Part shown: one piece after another, positions 32,198 to 40,446 of the stretch
Layout of the letters: the number at the start of each line of letters is the position of its first letter
Position numbering within the stretch: the first letter of the stretch is position 1
Origin: Streptomyces flaveolus
GTDB taxonomy: Bacteria; Actinomycetota; Actinomycetes; Streptomycetales; Streptomycetaceae
Length of the DNA stretch: 64,000 nt
Assembly: GCF_014648815.1 (NCBI RefSeq)
Contig: NZ_BMRV01000008.1
Coordinates: forward strand, 1-64,000
Direction of reading: 5' to 3'
Notes under the pieces: model-generated
What the model was told of the DNA's origin: nothing
Seen by the model: only the letters and a program-made list of their open reading frames with translations
Database searches by the model: none
Position numbers and translations under genes: made by a program

Positions 32198-32345
32198 GCT
32201 TGTTACCTTCCCCTAGACCCTGGAGCGATGCGAGAACTGAGCGGGATTCGGCGAATTCGACCCCCCGCCGTATTGCCCGCCGTCAGTCTGCATTGAGTCA
32301 CCTGGAGAAGGTCTGCAGCTCCTCTGGACGAGTTCTGGTCGTCGG

Positions 32346-33356
32346 CTAAAGACCGGCCTTCAGGACCTTCGACGCGCCGATGGGGAGGTCCCACAGGTCC
32401 TCGCGGGGCCGCCCGGTCCGCTCCCAGGCGGCACGGACCCGGTGCAGCGGCTCCAGCGGCGGTTCGGCGGACAGCAGGAAGGTCGCCCAGTGCATGGGCG
32501 CCATGCTCGTCGCCCCCATGTCCTCGCAGGCCTGGACGGCCTCCTCCGGAGAGGTGTGCACGGGCCGGAGCATCCAGCGCGGCTCGTACGCGCCGATCGG
32601 CAGGATGGCCACGTCGATGCCGGGGTAGCGCCGGCCGATCTCCTCGAACCAGTGGCCGTATCCCGTGTCCCCCGCGAAGTGGACCCGGCGCCCGTCCGCG
32701 GCGGTCAGCATCCAGCCGCCCCACAGGCTGCGGCAGGTGTCGGTCAGTCCGCGCCGGCTCCAGTGGTGGGAGGGGACCAGGTCGAACCGGACCGCGCCGA
32801 GCGGTCCGGGCAGTTCCACCGCCTCCCACCAGTCGAGTTCGGCGACCTCGGTGAAGCCGCGGCGGCGGATCCACGCGCCGAGGCCCGCCGGCACGAGGAG
32901 GGGCGTGTCCGGCGGCAGCCGGTCGAGCGTGGCGGTGTCGAGGTGGTCGTAGTGGTTGTGGCTGATGACGACGGCGTCGAGGTGGGGCAGCTCGCGCCAC
33001 GGCACACCGACCGGGGTGACGCGTTCCGGGGTGCCGACGATCCGGTTCGACCACACCGGGTCGGTCAGGACGGTGAGGCCGCCGATCCGGACGACCCAGC
33101 TCGCGTGCCCGGCCCAGGTCAGGGACAGGTCCGTGGGGGCGACCTCGGGGACGGGTGCGGGGTCGACGGGCAGCTCGCCGAGCTGGGCGAGTGTTCTGCC
33201 GGGCGGGCGCAGACGCTGGCCGCGCAGCGCGAGGCGCAGGAAGTCCGTCACGCCGGGCAGCGGGGAGGTGAGGCGGTCGGCGAAGGAGTCCGGCCACGTG
33301 CGGATCTCACCGAACGGGCGCGGCGGCGACAGAGGCGGGCGGGCGGGGGAGGTCAT
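32346..33356 (-). CDS. Metallo-beta-lactamase-fold hydrolase (NAPE-PLD-like)
   Basis: A 336-residue protein of the Lactamase_B_2 type. The zinc motif is SHNHYDHLD near residue 132. It follows TWAGHASWVVRIGGLTVLTDPVW and precedes FAGDTGYGHW and PIGAYEPRWMLRPVHTSPEE, the arrangement of N-acylphosphatidylethanolamine phospholipase D relatives. Substrate is unknown. It is the last gene of an MFS-TetR-hydrolase run on the minus strand, preceded by a strong hairpin at 33384-33443. In this context it might act on a cluster product or lipid, but nothing in the sequence proves a link. Confidence 0.85.
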   Translation of the reverse strand: MTSPARPPLSPPRPFGEIRTWPDSFADRLTSPLPGVTDFLRLALRGQRLRPPGRTLAQLGELPVDPAPVPEVAPTDLSLTWAGHASWVVRIGGLTVLTDPVWSNRIVGTPERVTPVGVPWRELPHLDAVVISHNHYDHLDTATLDRLPPDTPLLVPAGLGAWIRRRGFTEVAELDWWEAVELPGPLGAVRFDLVPSHHWSRRGLTDTCRSLWGGWMLTAADGRRVHFAGDTGYGHWFEEIGRRYPGIDVAILPIGAYEPRWMLRPVHTSPEEAVQACEDMGATSMAPMHWATFLLSAEPPLEPLHRVRAAWERTGRPREDLWDLPIGASKVLKAGL

Positions 33357-33383
33357 CGGAAGTCTCCATCGGTGACGAAAGAA

Positions 33384-33443
33384 GACCGGCCCCGGTCCGC
33401 CCTCGGTCTCTGTCGAGTGCGCGGGGGCGGACGGGGGCCGGTC
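33384..33443 (-). terminator. 19-bp hairpin between the TetR and hydrolase genes
   Basis: Arms 33384-33402 (starting GACCGGCCCC) and 33425-33443 (ending GGGGGCCGGTC) pair over 19 positions with one mismatch and a 22-nt loop. On the minus strand it follows the TetR stop by about 50 nt, so it probably terminates or attenuates the exporter-repressor transcript before the hydrolase gene. Confidence 0.55.
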
Positions 33444-33492
33444 GCTGCCGTCCGGGGACGGCTTCGGGCACGGAGGGGCCGTCAGAGCGGAG

Positions 33493-34101
33493 TCACAGCA
33501 ACACGCCTCCGAGGAGGGCGTCGATCATCTCCTGGATCTGCTCGTCGGTCAGCGGCTTTCCCTGCCCCAGGAACAGGCGGAGGATCACCACACCGGCGAG
33601 CATGTCCACGACGGCGGTGAGATTGACGTCCTGGCGGACCAGGCCGTCGGCCCGGCCCCGGACGAACACCGCCTCGACGGCGTCGCGCCAGGGGCAGACC
33701 CAGGTGTCCATGTGGCTGGACGGGAAGTTGGGATCACTGACCGCCTGGGCCGCGAGATGCGGCAGGAGCCGGCCCTCGGGGGCGTTGAGCAGCCCGTCCC
33801 GCAGCCAGCGCGTCATGGCGAGCAGATCCTCGTGAAGGTCGCCGCTGGGCTCGAGGTCGAAGTCCGCCATCAGCGTGTCGAGCGCACCGATGATCATCTC
33901 TTCCTTGGAACGCCAGCGCCGGTAGACGGTGGCTCTTCCGACTCCGGCCCGGCGGGCGACCTGGTCCATGGTCAGCCCCTGGAACCCGGACTCGCCCAGC
34001 ACCGTCACCGCCGCCTGCAGGATCGCCGCGTCCGCACGGGGGCTGCGCGGCCGCCCGACGGGGGTGGATGTGGCCTGTCGACCTTCACGCGTCTCGTACA
34101 T
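33493..34101 (-). CDS. TetR-family transcriptional regulator
   Basis: A 202-residue repressor. The N-terminal helix-turn-helix runs about residues 24-70 (ILQAAVTVLGESGFQGLTMD, then RRAGVGRATVYRRWRSKEEM). The C-terminal ligand domain begins near 75. The gene follows the MFS exporter by 61 bp on the same strand. A perfect 12-bp inverted repeat just upstream of the exporter start is the obvious operator, so this protein likely represses the exporter and itself until a cluster product or intermediate binds. Confidence 0.92.
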   Translation of the reverse strand: MYETREGRQATSTPVGRPRSPRADAAILQAAVTVLGESGFQGLTMDQVARRAGVGRATVYRRWRSKEEMIIGALDTLMADFDLEPSGDLHEDLLAMTRWLRDGLLNAPEGRLLPHLAAQAVSDPNFPSSHMDTWVCPWRDAVEAVFVRGRADGLVRQDVNLTAVVDMLAGVVILRLFLGQGKPLTDEQIQEMIDALLGGVLL

Positions 34102-34162
34102 CTATCCCGTCAGCCTCTCGATATGACCACTGCCGCAGACCGAGCACGTTCCGAACGAACCA

Positions 34163-35725
34163 TCATACGGACTCCGTGACGGGCGGGGAGGTGCCCGCCG
34201 AGGGCGAGGTCGCCTCGTGCTCCTCGGCCCGGCGCGGCATCCAGGCGAAGACCACCGCGGCGAGCGCGAAGACCACCACGGCCCCGCCGACCAGGGCGAC
34301 GTCCATGCTGTCGACGTACGCCCGGCGGGCCGCCTCCGCCAGTTCCCGTCCCGCGGGACCCAGCTTCTGCGCGACGGCCAGCGCGGCGCCGACCGTCTCC
34401 TCGGCGGCATCGGCCGCCTCCGCGGGCAGACCGTCCACGGACTTCTCCATGTCGCTCCGGTACCCGGTGCTGAGCACACTGCCGAGCACCGCCACGCCGA
34501 TCACACCGCCGACCTGCCGGAAGGCGCTGGTGATCCCCGAGGCCTCACCGGACTTGTCGTCGGAGGCGGTGGCGAGCGCGGCGTGCATGGCGATGGCCAG
34601 CGTGAGACCGATGCCGATGCCGAGCGGCACCTGGCAGGCGGCGACGGTGAACTCGCCGGAGTCGACGTCCGTGCTCGAGAAGAGCAGCAGTCCCACGGCC
34701 ATCAGTAACAGGCCCGCCACCACGGGACCGCGCGGACCGACCCGCGGCGCGAGCCGCTCGGCCGTGCCCGCCCCGACCATGACCGCGAGCACCACCGGAA
34801 GCATCCGCACGCCGGTGCCGAGGGAGGAGTTGCCGAGGACGGCCTGGAGATAGGGGCTCAGCATGAAGAGGAAGCCGGTCATCGCGAAGTGCACCAGCAG
34901 CAGTGCCGAGATGGAAGCACCGAAGTAGCGGTTGCCGAAGGACCGCACGTCCAGCAGCGGGTACGGGGTGCTCCGCTCGCGCAGCACGAACAGGACCAGG
35001 AGCACCACGCCGGCCGCCGCACCGCCCAGCGTCCGGCCGCTCAGCCAGCCCTCCTCCGGCGCCTGGGTCAGCGCGAAGGTGACGGCGCCGAGCCCGAGGA
35101 CGGACAGCACCGCCCCCTGCCAGTCGAAGGCGTGCTCGCGCACACCCCGGTGCTCGGGGAAGAGGAAGAAGCCCGCCACCATGGCGGCGACCAGGATCGG
35201 GATGTTGATCAGGAAGACCGATCCCCACCAGAAGTGCTCCAGCAGCCAGCCGCCGGCCAGCGGGCCGATCGGCAGGCCGAGGGCGACGCCCGCGGACCAG
35301 ATGGCCAGCGCGCGCGCCCGTTCCCGCGGGGCGAAGAGGACCGGCAGCATGGCCAGGGACACCGGGGTGACGATGGCCGCCCCCAGACCCATCAGGGCTC
35401 GCCCGAGGATCAGTTCACCGGAGCTGTCCACCAGCATGGCGTAGCCGGACGAGAGACCGAAGACCGCGAGTCCCGCCAGGAGCAGCCGTTTGCGCCCGAT
35501 GCGGTCGGCGAGCACACCGAAGGGCAGCATCAGGCTTGCGAAGACCAGCAGATACGCGTTGTGGAACCACTGGAGATCGGAGTTGGAGGCGCCCAGCGAG
35601 TCGACGAGCTCGGGCATCGCCACATAGAGGATCGTGGCGTCCAGGCCGTTGACCAGCACGCACATCACCAGCACGGCCAGTGCCCACCAGCGCTTCGGAC
35701 TGGTCCACACTGCGGATGCAGACAC
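34163..35725 (-). CDS. MFS drug/product exporter (DHA2, EmrB/QacA type, 14 TM)
   Basis: A 520-residue permease. The first helix is ALAVLVMCVLVNGLDATILY, followed by the motif-A loop LADRIGRKRLLLAG and a motif-C-like GLPIGPLAGGWLLE. The number of hydrophobic segments fits 14-TM proton-driven efflux pumps. The GTG at 35725 is preferred over an ATG at 35782. The upstream ATG lies beyond the perfect TetR-type operator at 35743-35771, and GGGGGA precedes the GTG. The likely role is export of, and self-resistance to, the cluster product, under control of the adjacent TetR protein. Confidence 0.9.
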   Translation of the reverse strand: MSASAVWTSPKRWWALAVLVMCVLVNGLDATILYVAMPELVDSLGASNSDLQWFHNAYLLVFASLMLPFGVLADRIGRKRLLLAGLAVFGLSSGYAMLVDSSGELILGRALMGLGAAIVTPVSLAMLPVLFAPRERARALAIWSAGVALGLPIGPLAGGWLLEHFWWGSVFLINIPILVAAMVAGFFLFPEHRGVREHAFDWQGAVLSVLGLGAVTFALTQAPEEGWLSGRTLGGAAAGVVLLVLFVLRERSTPYPLLDVRSFGNRYFGASISALLLVHFAMTGFLFMLSPYLQAVLGNSSLGTGVRMLPVVLAVMVGAGTAERLAPRVGPRGPVVAGLLLMAVGLLLFSSTDVDSGEFTVAACQVPLGIGIGLTLAIAMHAALATASDDKSGEASGITSAFRQVGGVIGVAVLGSVLSTGYRSDMEKSVDGLPAEAADAAEETVGAALAVAQKLGPAGRELAEAARRAYVDSMDVALVGGAVVVFALAAVVFAWMPRRAEEHEATSPSAGTSPPVTESV

Positions 35726-35742
35726 AGCTCCCCCTTTCTGAA

Positions 35743-35771
35743 TTTTGATACGAGACTGGCTCGTATCAAAA
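35743..35771. promoter_or_regulatory. TetR-type operator upstream of the exporter
   Basis: Perfect inverted repeat of 12-bp arms, TTTTGATACGAG and CTCGTATCAAAA, separated by 5 bp. It ends 18 bp upstream of the exporter GTG start, so a bound repressor would block the promoter or early transcription. The AT-rich ends stand out from the surrounding high-GC DNA. The linked TetR gene two positions downstream is the natural partner. Confidence 0.85.
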
Positions 35772-35789
35772 CACGGGCGCACCCGGCCC

Positions 35790-35818
35790 GCACCCCCTGA
35801 AAGTGCCCTAGGGGGTGC
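35790..35818 (-). terminator. 9-bp dyad after the SARP gene (CCCCCT-N11-AGGGGG type)
   Basis: Arms GCACCCCCT (35790-35798) and AGGGGGTGC (35810-35818) are perfect with an 11-nt loop. It starts 39 nt beyond the SARP stop, which suits a terminator. It shares arm sequence, spacer length and trailing TGC with the dyad at 24942-24964, so a shared regulator site is also possible. Confidence 0.5.
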
Positions 35819-35856
35819 TTTTCAGCCGGACGGGTGAAGCACCCCGTCCGGACTCG

Positions 35857-37818
35857 TCAGCCCGTGCGCAACTCGCCGTCGACCGGCGCCCTTCCGGCCG
35901 CCCGACGCAGCAAGGGGGGCCGCCGCGCGGGCCATTCCTCCTCCGCGCACTCGAGGGCGAAGACGCGCGTCAGATCGTCGAACCGGTAGACGCCGGCCCC
36001 GGTTCGCTCCAACAGCCCCAGGTCGGCGAGGAGTTCGAGCTGTGCGGCGACCTCGGAGCTGTGCACGCCCAGCAACTGGCTGGATTCGGGAACCCCGATC
36101 TCCTCCAGCCCCACCCTGCCGAGCAGCCGGAACAGGTGGGCCGTCTCGCCGGGCAGGCCGCGGTAACTGGCGGCCAGCGAGGCGCGCAGGCTCATCCCGT
36201 CGTCACCCACGACCGTCAGCAGGTCGAGCCGGGTCATCGGGTCCTCGTAGAGCGCCGCCAGCCGCTCGGGGCTGGCGTAGGAGGCTTCCAGCAGCGCTGC
36301 GGCGGTGATCCGGATGCTCAACGGAAGGTACCCGCACAGCTCGGCCAGCCGGTGGACCGCCGCCTTCCGCCCGTTCGTGCCCTCGCCGCCCAGGAGCTTG
36401 CCGAGCAGTTGGGCGGCGGGAGCGGGGAGCAGCGGTTTGAGGGCGATGCGGTGCGCGCCGTACCGCGCGACCAGGCCGCGCTGGGGGCGGCGGCTGGTGA
36501 CGATCAGGCAAGCCGACGCCTGCGGGATCAGCGGTCCGATCTGCTCCATGTCCGCGGCGTCATCGAGCACGACCATCATCTGCTTCTCGTGCAGGAGGCT
36601 GCGGTAGAGCATGGCCCGGCTGTCCAGATCGACGGGCAGGTCCGCCCTGCTGACACCGAGGCTCTCCAACAGCCGGCCCAGGGCGTGGAAGGGATGGTTC
36701 GGACGTTCACCGGTCCCGCCGAGGTCCGCGTAGAGCTGGCCGTCGGGGAAACGCGGCGCCAACTCGTGCGCCAGTTCGAACGCGAGAGCGCTCTTGCCCA
36801 CCCCGGGCCGTCCGTCGATGGCGACGATGGGGGTGGCCCGCCCCCGCGCCGGGGACGCCTGGTCGAGCAGCGCGCGCACCTGCTCCAACTCCGCCTCGCG
36901 GCCGGTGAACATGTGTGCTCGGGAGGGAAGTTGACGCGGGTTCAGTCCCATCCGGGTCAACATGGCGCGCTCGCCGCCCACCTGGGAGGGGGTCTGCACG
37001 AGAGCCGGGCCGGCCGACGCGATCTGCCGCCGCACGGCACTGTCGTCCACCGTGCCCGCCAGGATCCTGGCGTGCAGCTCCTGCAGTTCCGACCCCGGCT
37101 CGATGCCGAGTTCGTCACGGAGATGACAGCGGGCCTCACCGTACGCCTGGAGGGCGTGCGCCTGCCGCCCGGACCGGTAGAGCGCCAGCATCAGCAGCCA
37201 CCGCAGCTTCTCCCTCAAGGGCTCCTGTGCGACGGCCTCGCTCGTCACCACGATCGCCTCCTCGCTGCGTCCGGCGGCGATCATTCCGGCGATCCAGTCC
37301 TCCGCGGCGGAGAACCGCATCTCGCGGAGCCTGCTCCGTTCCAGGGCCGCGAAAGGGCCGGGCACCCCGGCGAGGGCATCCCCGCGCCACAGCCCCAGCG
37401 CCTTGCCGAGCAGGTCGAAGGCGGCGTCGGTGTGGCCCTGCGCGGTCAGTCGCCGGGCCTCCGTGAACTGCTGCACGAACTGCGGTGCGTCCACCGACTC
37501 CAGGGGCAGGCGCAGCTCGTATCCGCCGGCCACGGAGAGCAGGACACCCCCCGACTCGCGCCCGCGGCGCGTGGGGTCCAGGGCCCTGCGCAGGCCCGCG
37601 ACATAGGTGTGCACACCGTTGATGGCCGTGTTGGGCGCCTCCGGGCCCCACAGTCCGTCGATGATCTGGCTGGGGCCCACCACCGTGCCCCGGTGGGTGC
37701 TGAGCAGCGCCAGCAGTGCCCGCTGCTTCGGCGGCCCCACGGCTAACTCCTGATCACCTCGCCAGACGCGGAGAGGTCCAAGAAGTTGAACAGACAGTGA
37801 ACCGGCCGCAGCCGACAT
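35857..37818 (-). CDS. SARP-family regulator (AfsR-type, with NB-ARC ATPase domain)
   Basis: A 653-residue activator. The N-terminal winged helix (LSVQLLGPLRVWRGDQELAV, about residues 8-100, including KQRALLALLS and INGVHTYVAGLRRAL) is followed by a bacterial transcriptional activation domain to about residue 255, and an NB-ARC ATPase with the P-loop GRPGVGKSALA near 340. It is shorter than AfsR because no long TPR tail follows. The ATG at 37818 is preferred over an upstream in-frame ATG at 37920, since AAGGGGGAG lies 4 nt upstream. It is the first gene at the right end of the cluster and a likely pathway activator alongside the LAL protein. Confidence 0.9.
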   Translation of the reverse strand: MSAAAGSLSVQLLGPLRVWRGDQELAVGPPKQRALLALLSTHRGTVVGPSQIIDGLWGPEAPNTAINGVHTYVAGLRRALDPTRRGRESGGVLLSVAGGYELRLPLESVDAPQFVQQFTEARRLTAQGHTDAAFDLLGKALGLWRGDALAGVPGPFAALERSRLREMRFSAAEDWIAGMIAAGRSEEAIVVTSEAVAQEPLREKLRWLLMLALYRSGRQAHALQAYGEARCHLRDELGIEPGSELQELHARILAGTVDDSAVRRQIASAGPALVQTPSQVGGERAMLTRMGLNPRQLPSRAHMFTGREAELEQVRALLDQASPARGRATPIVAIDGRPGVGKSALAFELAHELAPRFPDGQLYADLGGTGERPNHPFHALGRLLESLGVSRADLPVDLDSRAMLYRSLLHEKQMMVVLDDAADMEQIGPLIPQASACLIVTSRRPQRGLVARYGAHRIALKPLLPAPAAQLLGKLLGGEGTNGRKAAVHRLAELCGYLPLSIRITAAALLEASYASPERLAALYEDPMTRLDLLTVVGDDGMSLRASLAASYRGLPGETAHLFRLLGRVGLEEIGVPESSQLLGVHSSEVAAQLELLADLGLLERTGAGVYRFDDLTRVFALECAEEEWPARRPPLLRRAAGRAPVDGELRTG

Positions 37819-38375
37819 GAGCTCCCCCTTGAGAAGTACGACGTGGTCACGTCCCGGGGCGCGGCGACCGGGCCACGAGGCCATAGAGGTATGCGGAAGC
37901 CCCGTCGATGACACGGACACCCGTCAATTCCCCACCCCCAGGCGACCTGTATCCGACGCACCCCGACTCCATTACGTCATCATTCGATCACACGGCAACC
38001 TCGGCCAACAAGACGTTCCGGGAGGCCTGCAACTTCCTGCTCGCAACCGGTTTCGACGCCGTGAACACCTCGTTGCGGCTGCCCGAATCCGCTCTGCGGA
38101 GAGCTGGCGAAAGGCCGTCCCCTCGACACGGGGCAGGGCGGGCACGGGGAGGAAGGGCTTTCCCCCGGCATGGGGATTTGATGAGAAAGCGGCCCCTTCT
38201 CCTCTGTATTCCGATCCGGCCATCCCGGGGGTAAGCCCATTCACAGCCGGTCCGTCCGGGCCCCCTCCGTTCACCCGTTTCCCTCACGCCTCCCGGGCGT
38301 TGCCCGCCCCCCGCACGGCTCGGCCCACTAGTGTCGGAGCCCCCGGTTCGGGACAACCGATCGAAAGAGGTCCAG
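37819..38375. other. 557-bp divergent intergenic region between the SARP gene and gnd
   Basis: No convincing gene. A less GC-rich patch lies near 37,970-38,050 and could hold the SARP promoter. TAGTGT at 38329-38334 resembles a streptomycete -10 box about 42 nt before the gnd start, without a clear -35. The region marks the probable right boundary of the polyketide cluster. Confidence 0.5.
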
Positions 38376-39821
38376 ATGGAGACCAGCGGATCCGCCAACA
38401 TCGGCGTCGTCGGCCTTGCGGTGATGGGATCGAACCTGGCGCGCAACCTCGCCTCCCGCAAGGGCAACAGCGTGGCCGTCCACAACCGCACCTACGCCCG
38501 CACCGAGAGGCTCCTCTCCGAGCACCCGGAAGCGGGCTTCATCGCGGGCAGGTCGATCGACGACTTCGTCGCCTCGCTGGCCAGGCCCCGCACCGCCATC
38601 ATCATGGTGCAGGCGGGAGCGGGCACGGACGCGGTCATCGACCAGCTCGCCGAGCGGTTCGAGCCGGGCGACATCATCGTCGACGGCGGCAACGCCAACT
38701 TCCAGGACACCATCGCCCGGGAGAAGCGGATCGCACCCACCGGCATCCACTTCGTCGGTGTCGGCATCTCCGGCGGCGAGGAGGGCGCGCTCAAGGGGCC
38801 GTCGATCATGCCGGGCGGCTCGGAGGAGTCCTACCGGACCCTCGGACCCATCCTCGCCTCGATCGCCGCGGTCGTCGGGGACGAGCCCTGCGTCACCCAC
38901 GTGGGCACCAACGGCGCCGGCCACTTCGTCAAGATGATCCACAACGGCATCGAGTACGCGGACATGCAGTTGATCGGAGAGGCCTACGACCTGCTGCGGA
39001 CGGTGGGAGGCCTTGATCCGCGCGCGATCGCCGACATCTTCACCGAGTGGAACAAGGGCACGCTGGAGTCCTACCTCATCGAGATCACCGCCGACGTCCT
39101 GCGCCACGTCGACCGGGCCACGGGGCAGCCGTTCGTGGACGTCGTGCTGGACCGGGCCGGCTCCAAGGGCACCGGCGTGTGGACCGTGCAGAACGCCCTC
39201 GACCTGGGCGTGCCGGTGGGCGGCATCGCGGAGGCCGTGTTCGCCCGCGCCGTCTCCGGCAAGGCCGAACAGCGCGACGCGGTGCGCCGCCTGCGCACCT
39301 CCCGGCCGGAGCCGCAGGCGGTCTCCCCCTCCTTCGCGGACGACGTGGCCGCGGCCCTGTACGCCTCGAAGGTCGTCGCGTACGCCCAGGGCTTCGACGC
39401 CATCACCGCCGGCGCGGACAAGTACGGCTGGGACACCCACAAGGACCGGATCGCCAAGATCTGGCGTGGCGGCTGCATCATCCGGGCGCGGTTCCTCGAC
39501 CGCATCGCCCAGGCTTACACCGAGAACCCGGACATCGCCACGCTGCTCGAAGCCCCGTACTTCGCGCAGGCCGTCGCCGACGGGCAGGACGCCTGGCGGC
39601 GCGTGGTCGCGACCGCCGCACTGTCCGGCGTCCCCGTACCCGGCTTCAGCTCCGCCCTCAGCTACTACGACTCCCTGGCCGCCGAGCGCCTGCCCGCCGC
39701 GCTCGTCCAGGGGCAGCGGGACTACTTCGGCGCCCACACCTACCGGCGCACCGACAGGAACGGCACGTTCCACACGCTGTGGTCCGGCGATCGTACGGAG
39801 GTCGAAGTCGACGGCCACTGA
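38376..39821 (+). CDS. gnd: 6-phosphogluconate dehydrogenase, decarboxylating
   Basis: A 481-residue enzyme of the oxidative pentose phosphate pathway, converting 6-phosphogluconate to ribulose 5-phosphate, CO2 and NADPH. It shows the nucleotide fold IGVVGLAVMGSNLARNLASR at the N-terminus, IVDGGNANF, GVGISGGEEGALKGPSIMPG and the catalytic lysine/histidine block GHFVKMIHNGIEYADMQLIG. Length equals the long (approximately 480-residue) form. The ATG at 38376 is chosen over one at 38331 because AAAGAGG lies 6 nt upstream and the fold begins at once. It is transcribed away from the cluster and is core metabolism. Confidence 0.97.
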   Translation: METSGSANIGVVGLAVMGSNLARNLASRKGNSVAVHNRTYARTERLLSEHPEAGFIAGRSIDDFVASLARPRTAIIMVQAGAGTDAVIDQLAERFEPGDIIVDGGNANFQDTIAREKRIAPTGIHFVGVGISGGEEGALKGPSIMPGGSEESYRTLGPILASIAAVVGDEPCVTHVGTNGAGHFVKMIHNGIEYADMQLIGEAYDLLRTVGGLDPRAIADIFTEWNKGTLESYLIEITADVLRHVDRATGQPFVDVVLDRAGSKGTGVWTVQNALDLGVPVGGIAEAVFARAVSGKAEQRDAVRRLRTSRPEPQAVSPSFADDVAAALYASKVVAYAQGFDAITAGADKYGWDTHKDRIAKIWRGGCIIRARFLDRIAQAYTENPDIATLLEAPYFAQAVADGQDAWRRVVATAALSGVPVPGFSSALSYYDSLAAERLPAALVQGQRDYFGAHTYRRTDRNGTFHTLWSGDRTEVEVDGH

Positions 39822-39896
39822 GGTCGACGACAGGGCCTGGGGTGCGCCGGGCTCGGACACCGGCGGCCGGGTGGACTCGTCGTCGGGGCGAGCGGT

Positions 39897-39937
39897 GAGG
39901 GGCGGGGGACGGCCTGTGTGGCCGTCCCCCGCCCCTC
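39897..39937. terminator. Strong convergent terminator after gnd
   Basis: An 18-bp perfect stem, arms 39897-39914 (GAGGGGCGGGGGACGGCC) and 39920-39937, with the 5-nt loop TGTGT. It lies between the convergent gnd and proline-rich genes and should stop transcription in both directions. Confidence 0.8.
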
Positions 39938-39993
39938 CCCTGTCCCCACTGCCTGTGGCTACGGCCACGGCTGCCGATCGGGACCAGGCCGGG

Positions 39994-40317
39994 TCAGGTG
40001 AGCGGCGGTCCCGGTTCCGGGTTGGGTACGGGCTCCGGTCCCGGCGGGATCGGTGACGGGGAGGGCTCCGGCGGGCCGGGGTGCGGGGGCGGCGGAGTCG
40101 GCCCCGGCGCCGGGCCGGGTCCCGGGGGCTGGGGCGTCGGCTCGGGTCCCGGACCCGGGGGCTGCGGGGTCGGTGCGGGGCCGGGGCCAGGCGGGGGCGG
40201 CGGGGGCGTCGGGTCCGGGCCCGGCCCGGGCGTCGGAGGCGCGGGTGTCGGGTCCGGTCCCGGAGTGGGTCCCGGGGTGGGCCCGGGCGGGACGGGATCC
40301 GGATACGGGTTCGTCAT
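39994..40317 (-). CDS. Small proline/glycine-rich protein of PGP repeats
   Basis: A 107-residue low-complexity protein. After MTNPYPDPVPPG it consists almost wholly of PGP, PTPGPGP and PPPP units and ends with NPEPGPPLT. No signal peptide, membrane segment or cysteine is visible. The start at 40317 has GGAGGA 7 nt upstream, which, together with the in-frame run of proline codons, supports a real gene rather than chance GC-rich sequence. Function unknown. Such regions are expected to be extended or polyproline II-like, possibly intrinsically disordered. Confidence 0.6.
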   Translation of the reverse strand: MTNPYPDPVPPGPTPGPTPGPDPTPAPPTPGPGPDPTPPPPPPGPGPAPTPQPPGPGPEPTPQPPGPGPAPGPTPPPPHPGPPEPSPSPIPPGPEPVPNPEPGPPLT

Positions 40318-40446
40318 GGCGGGGTCCTCCGGCCAGTCGGTCGACAGCGGCTCTGGACTTGTCCCCCGCCTACCCGACTGCGGTGTCCCCACTCACTCCC
40401 CCGCATGAAGGGCAGGGCCCAAGTGGCCGATGAGGTCCGCAGCTCC

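Noticed and set aside
35726..35782. Upstream ATG start for the MFS exporter at 35782
   Set aside because: It would place the perfect TetR operator inside the coding sequence; the GTG at 35725 has a better ribosome site and the protein then begins as in related pumps.
37908..38234. Possible 108-codon gene between SARP and gnd
   Set aside because: No recognisable domain, no good ribosome site and atypical composition; more likely promoter DNA.
38376..39821. gnd as part of the polyketide cluster
   Set aside because: It is transcribed away from the cluster, has its own strong terminator and is a core pentose phosphate gene. A NADPH-supply role would be speculation.
39998..40433. Glycine-rich open frames on the plus strand opposite the proline-rich gene
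   Set aside because: These are complements of proline codons. The minus-strand frame has the ribosome site and a defined start.
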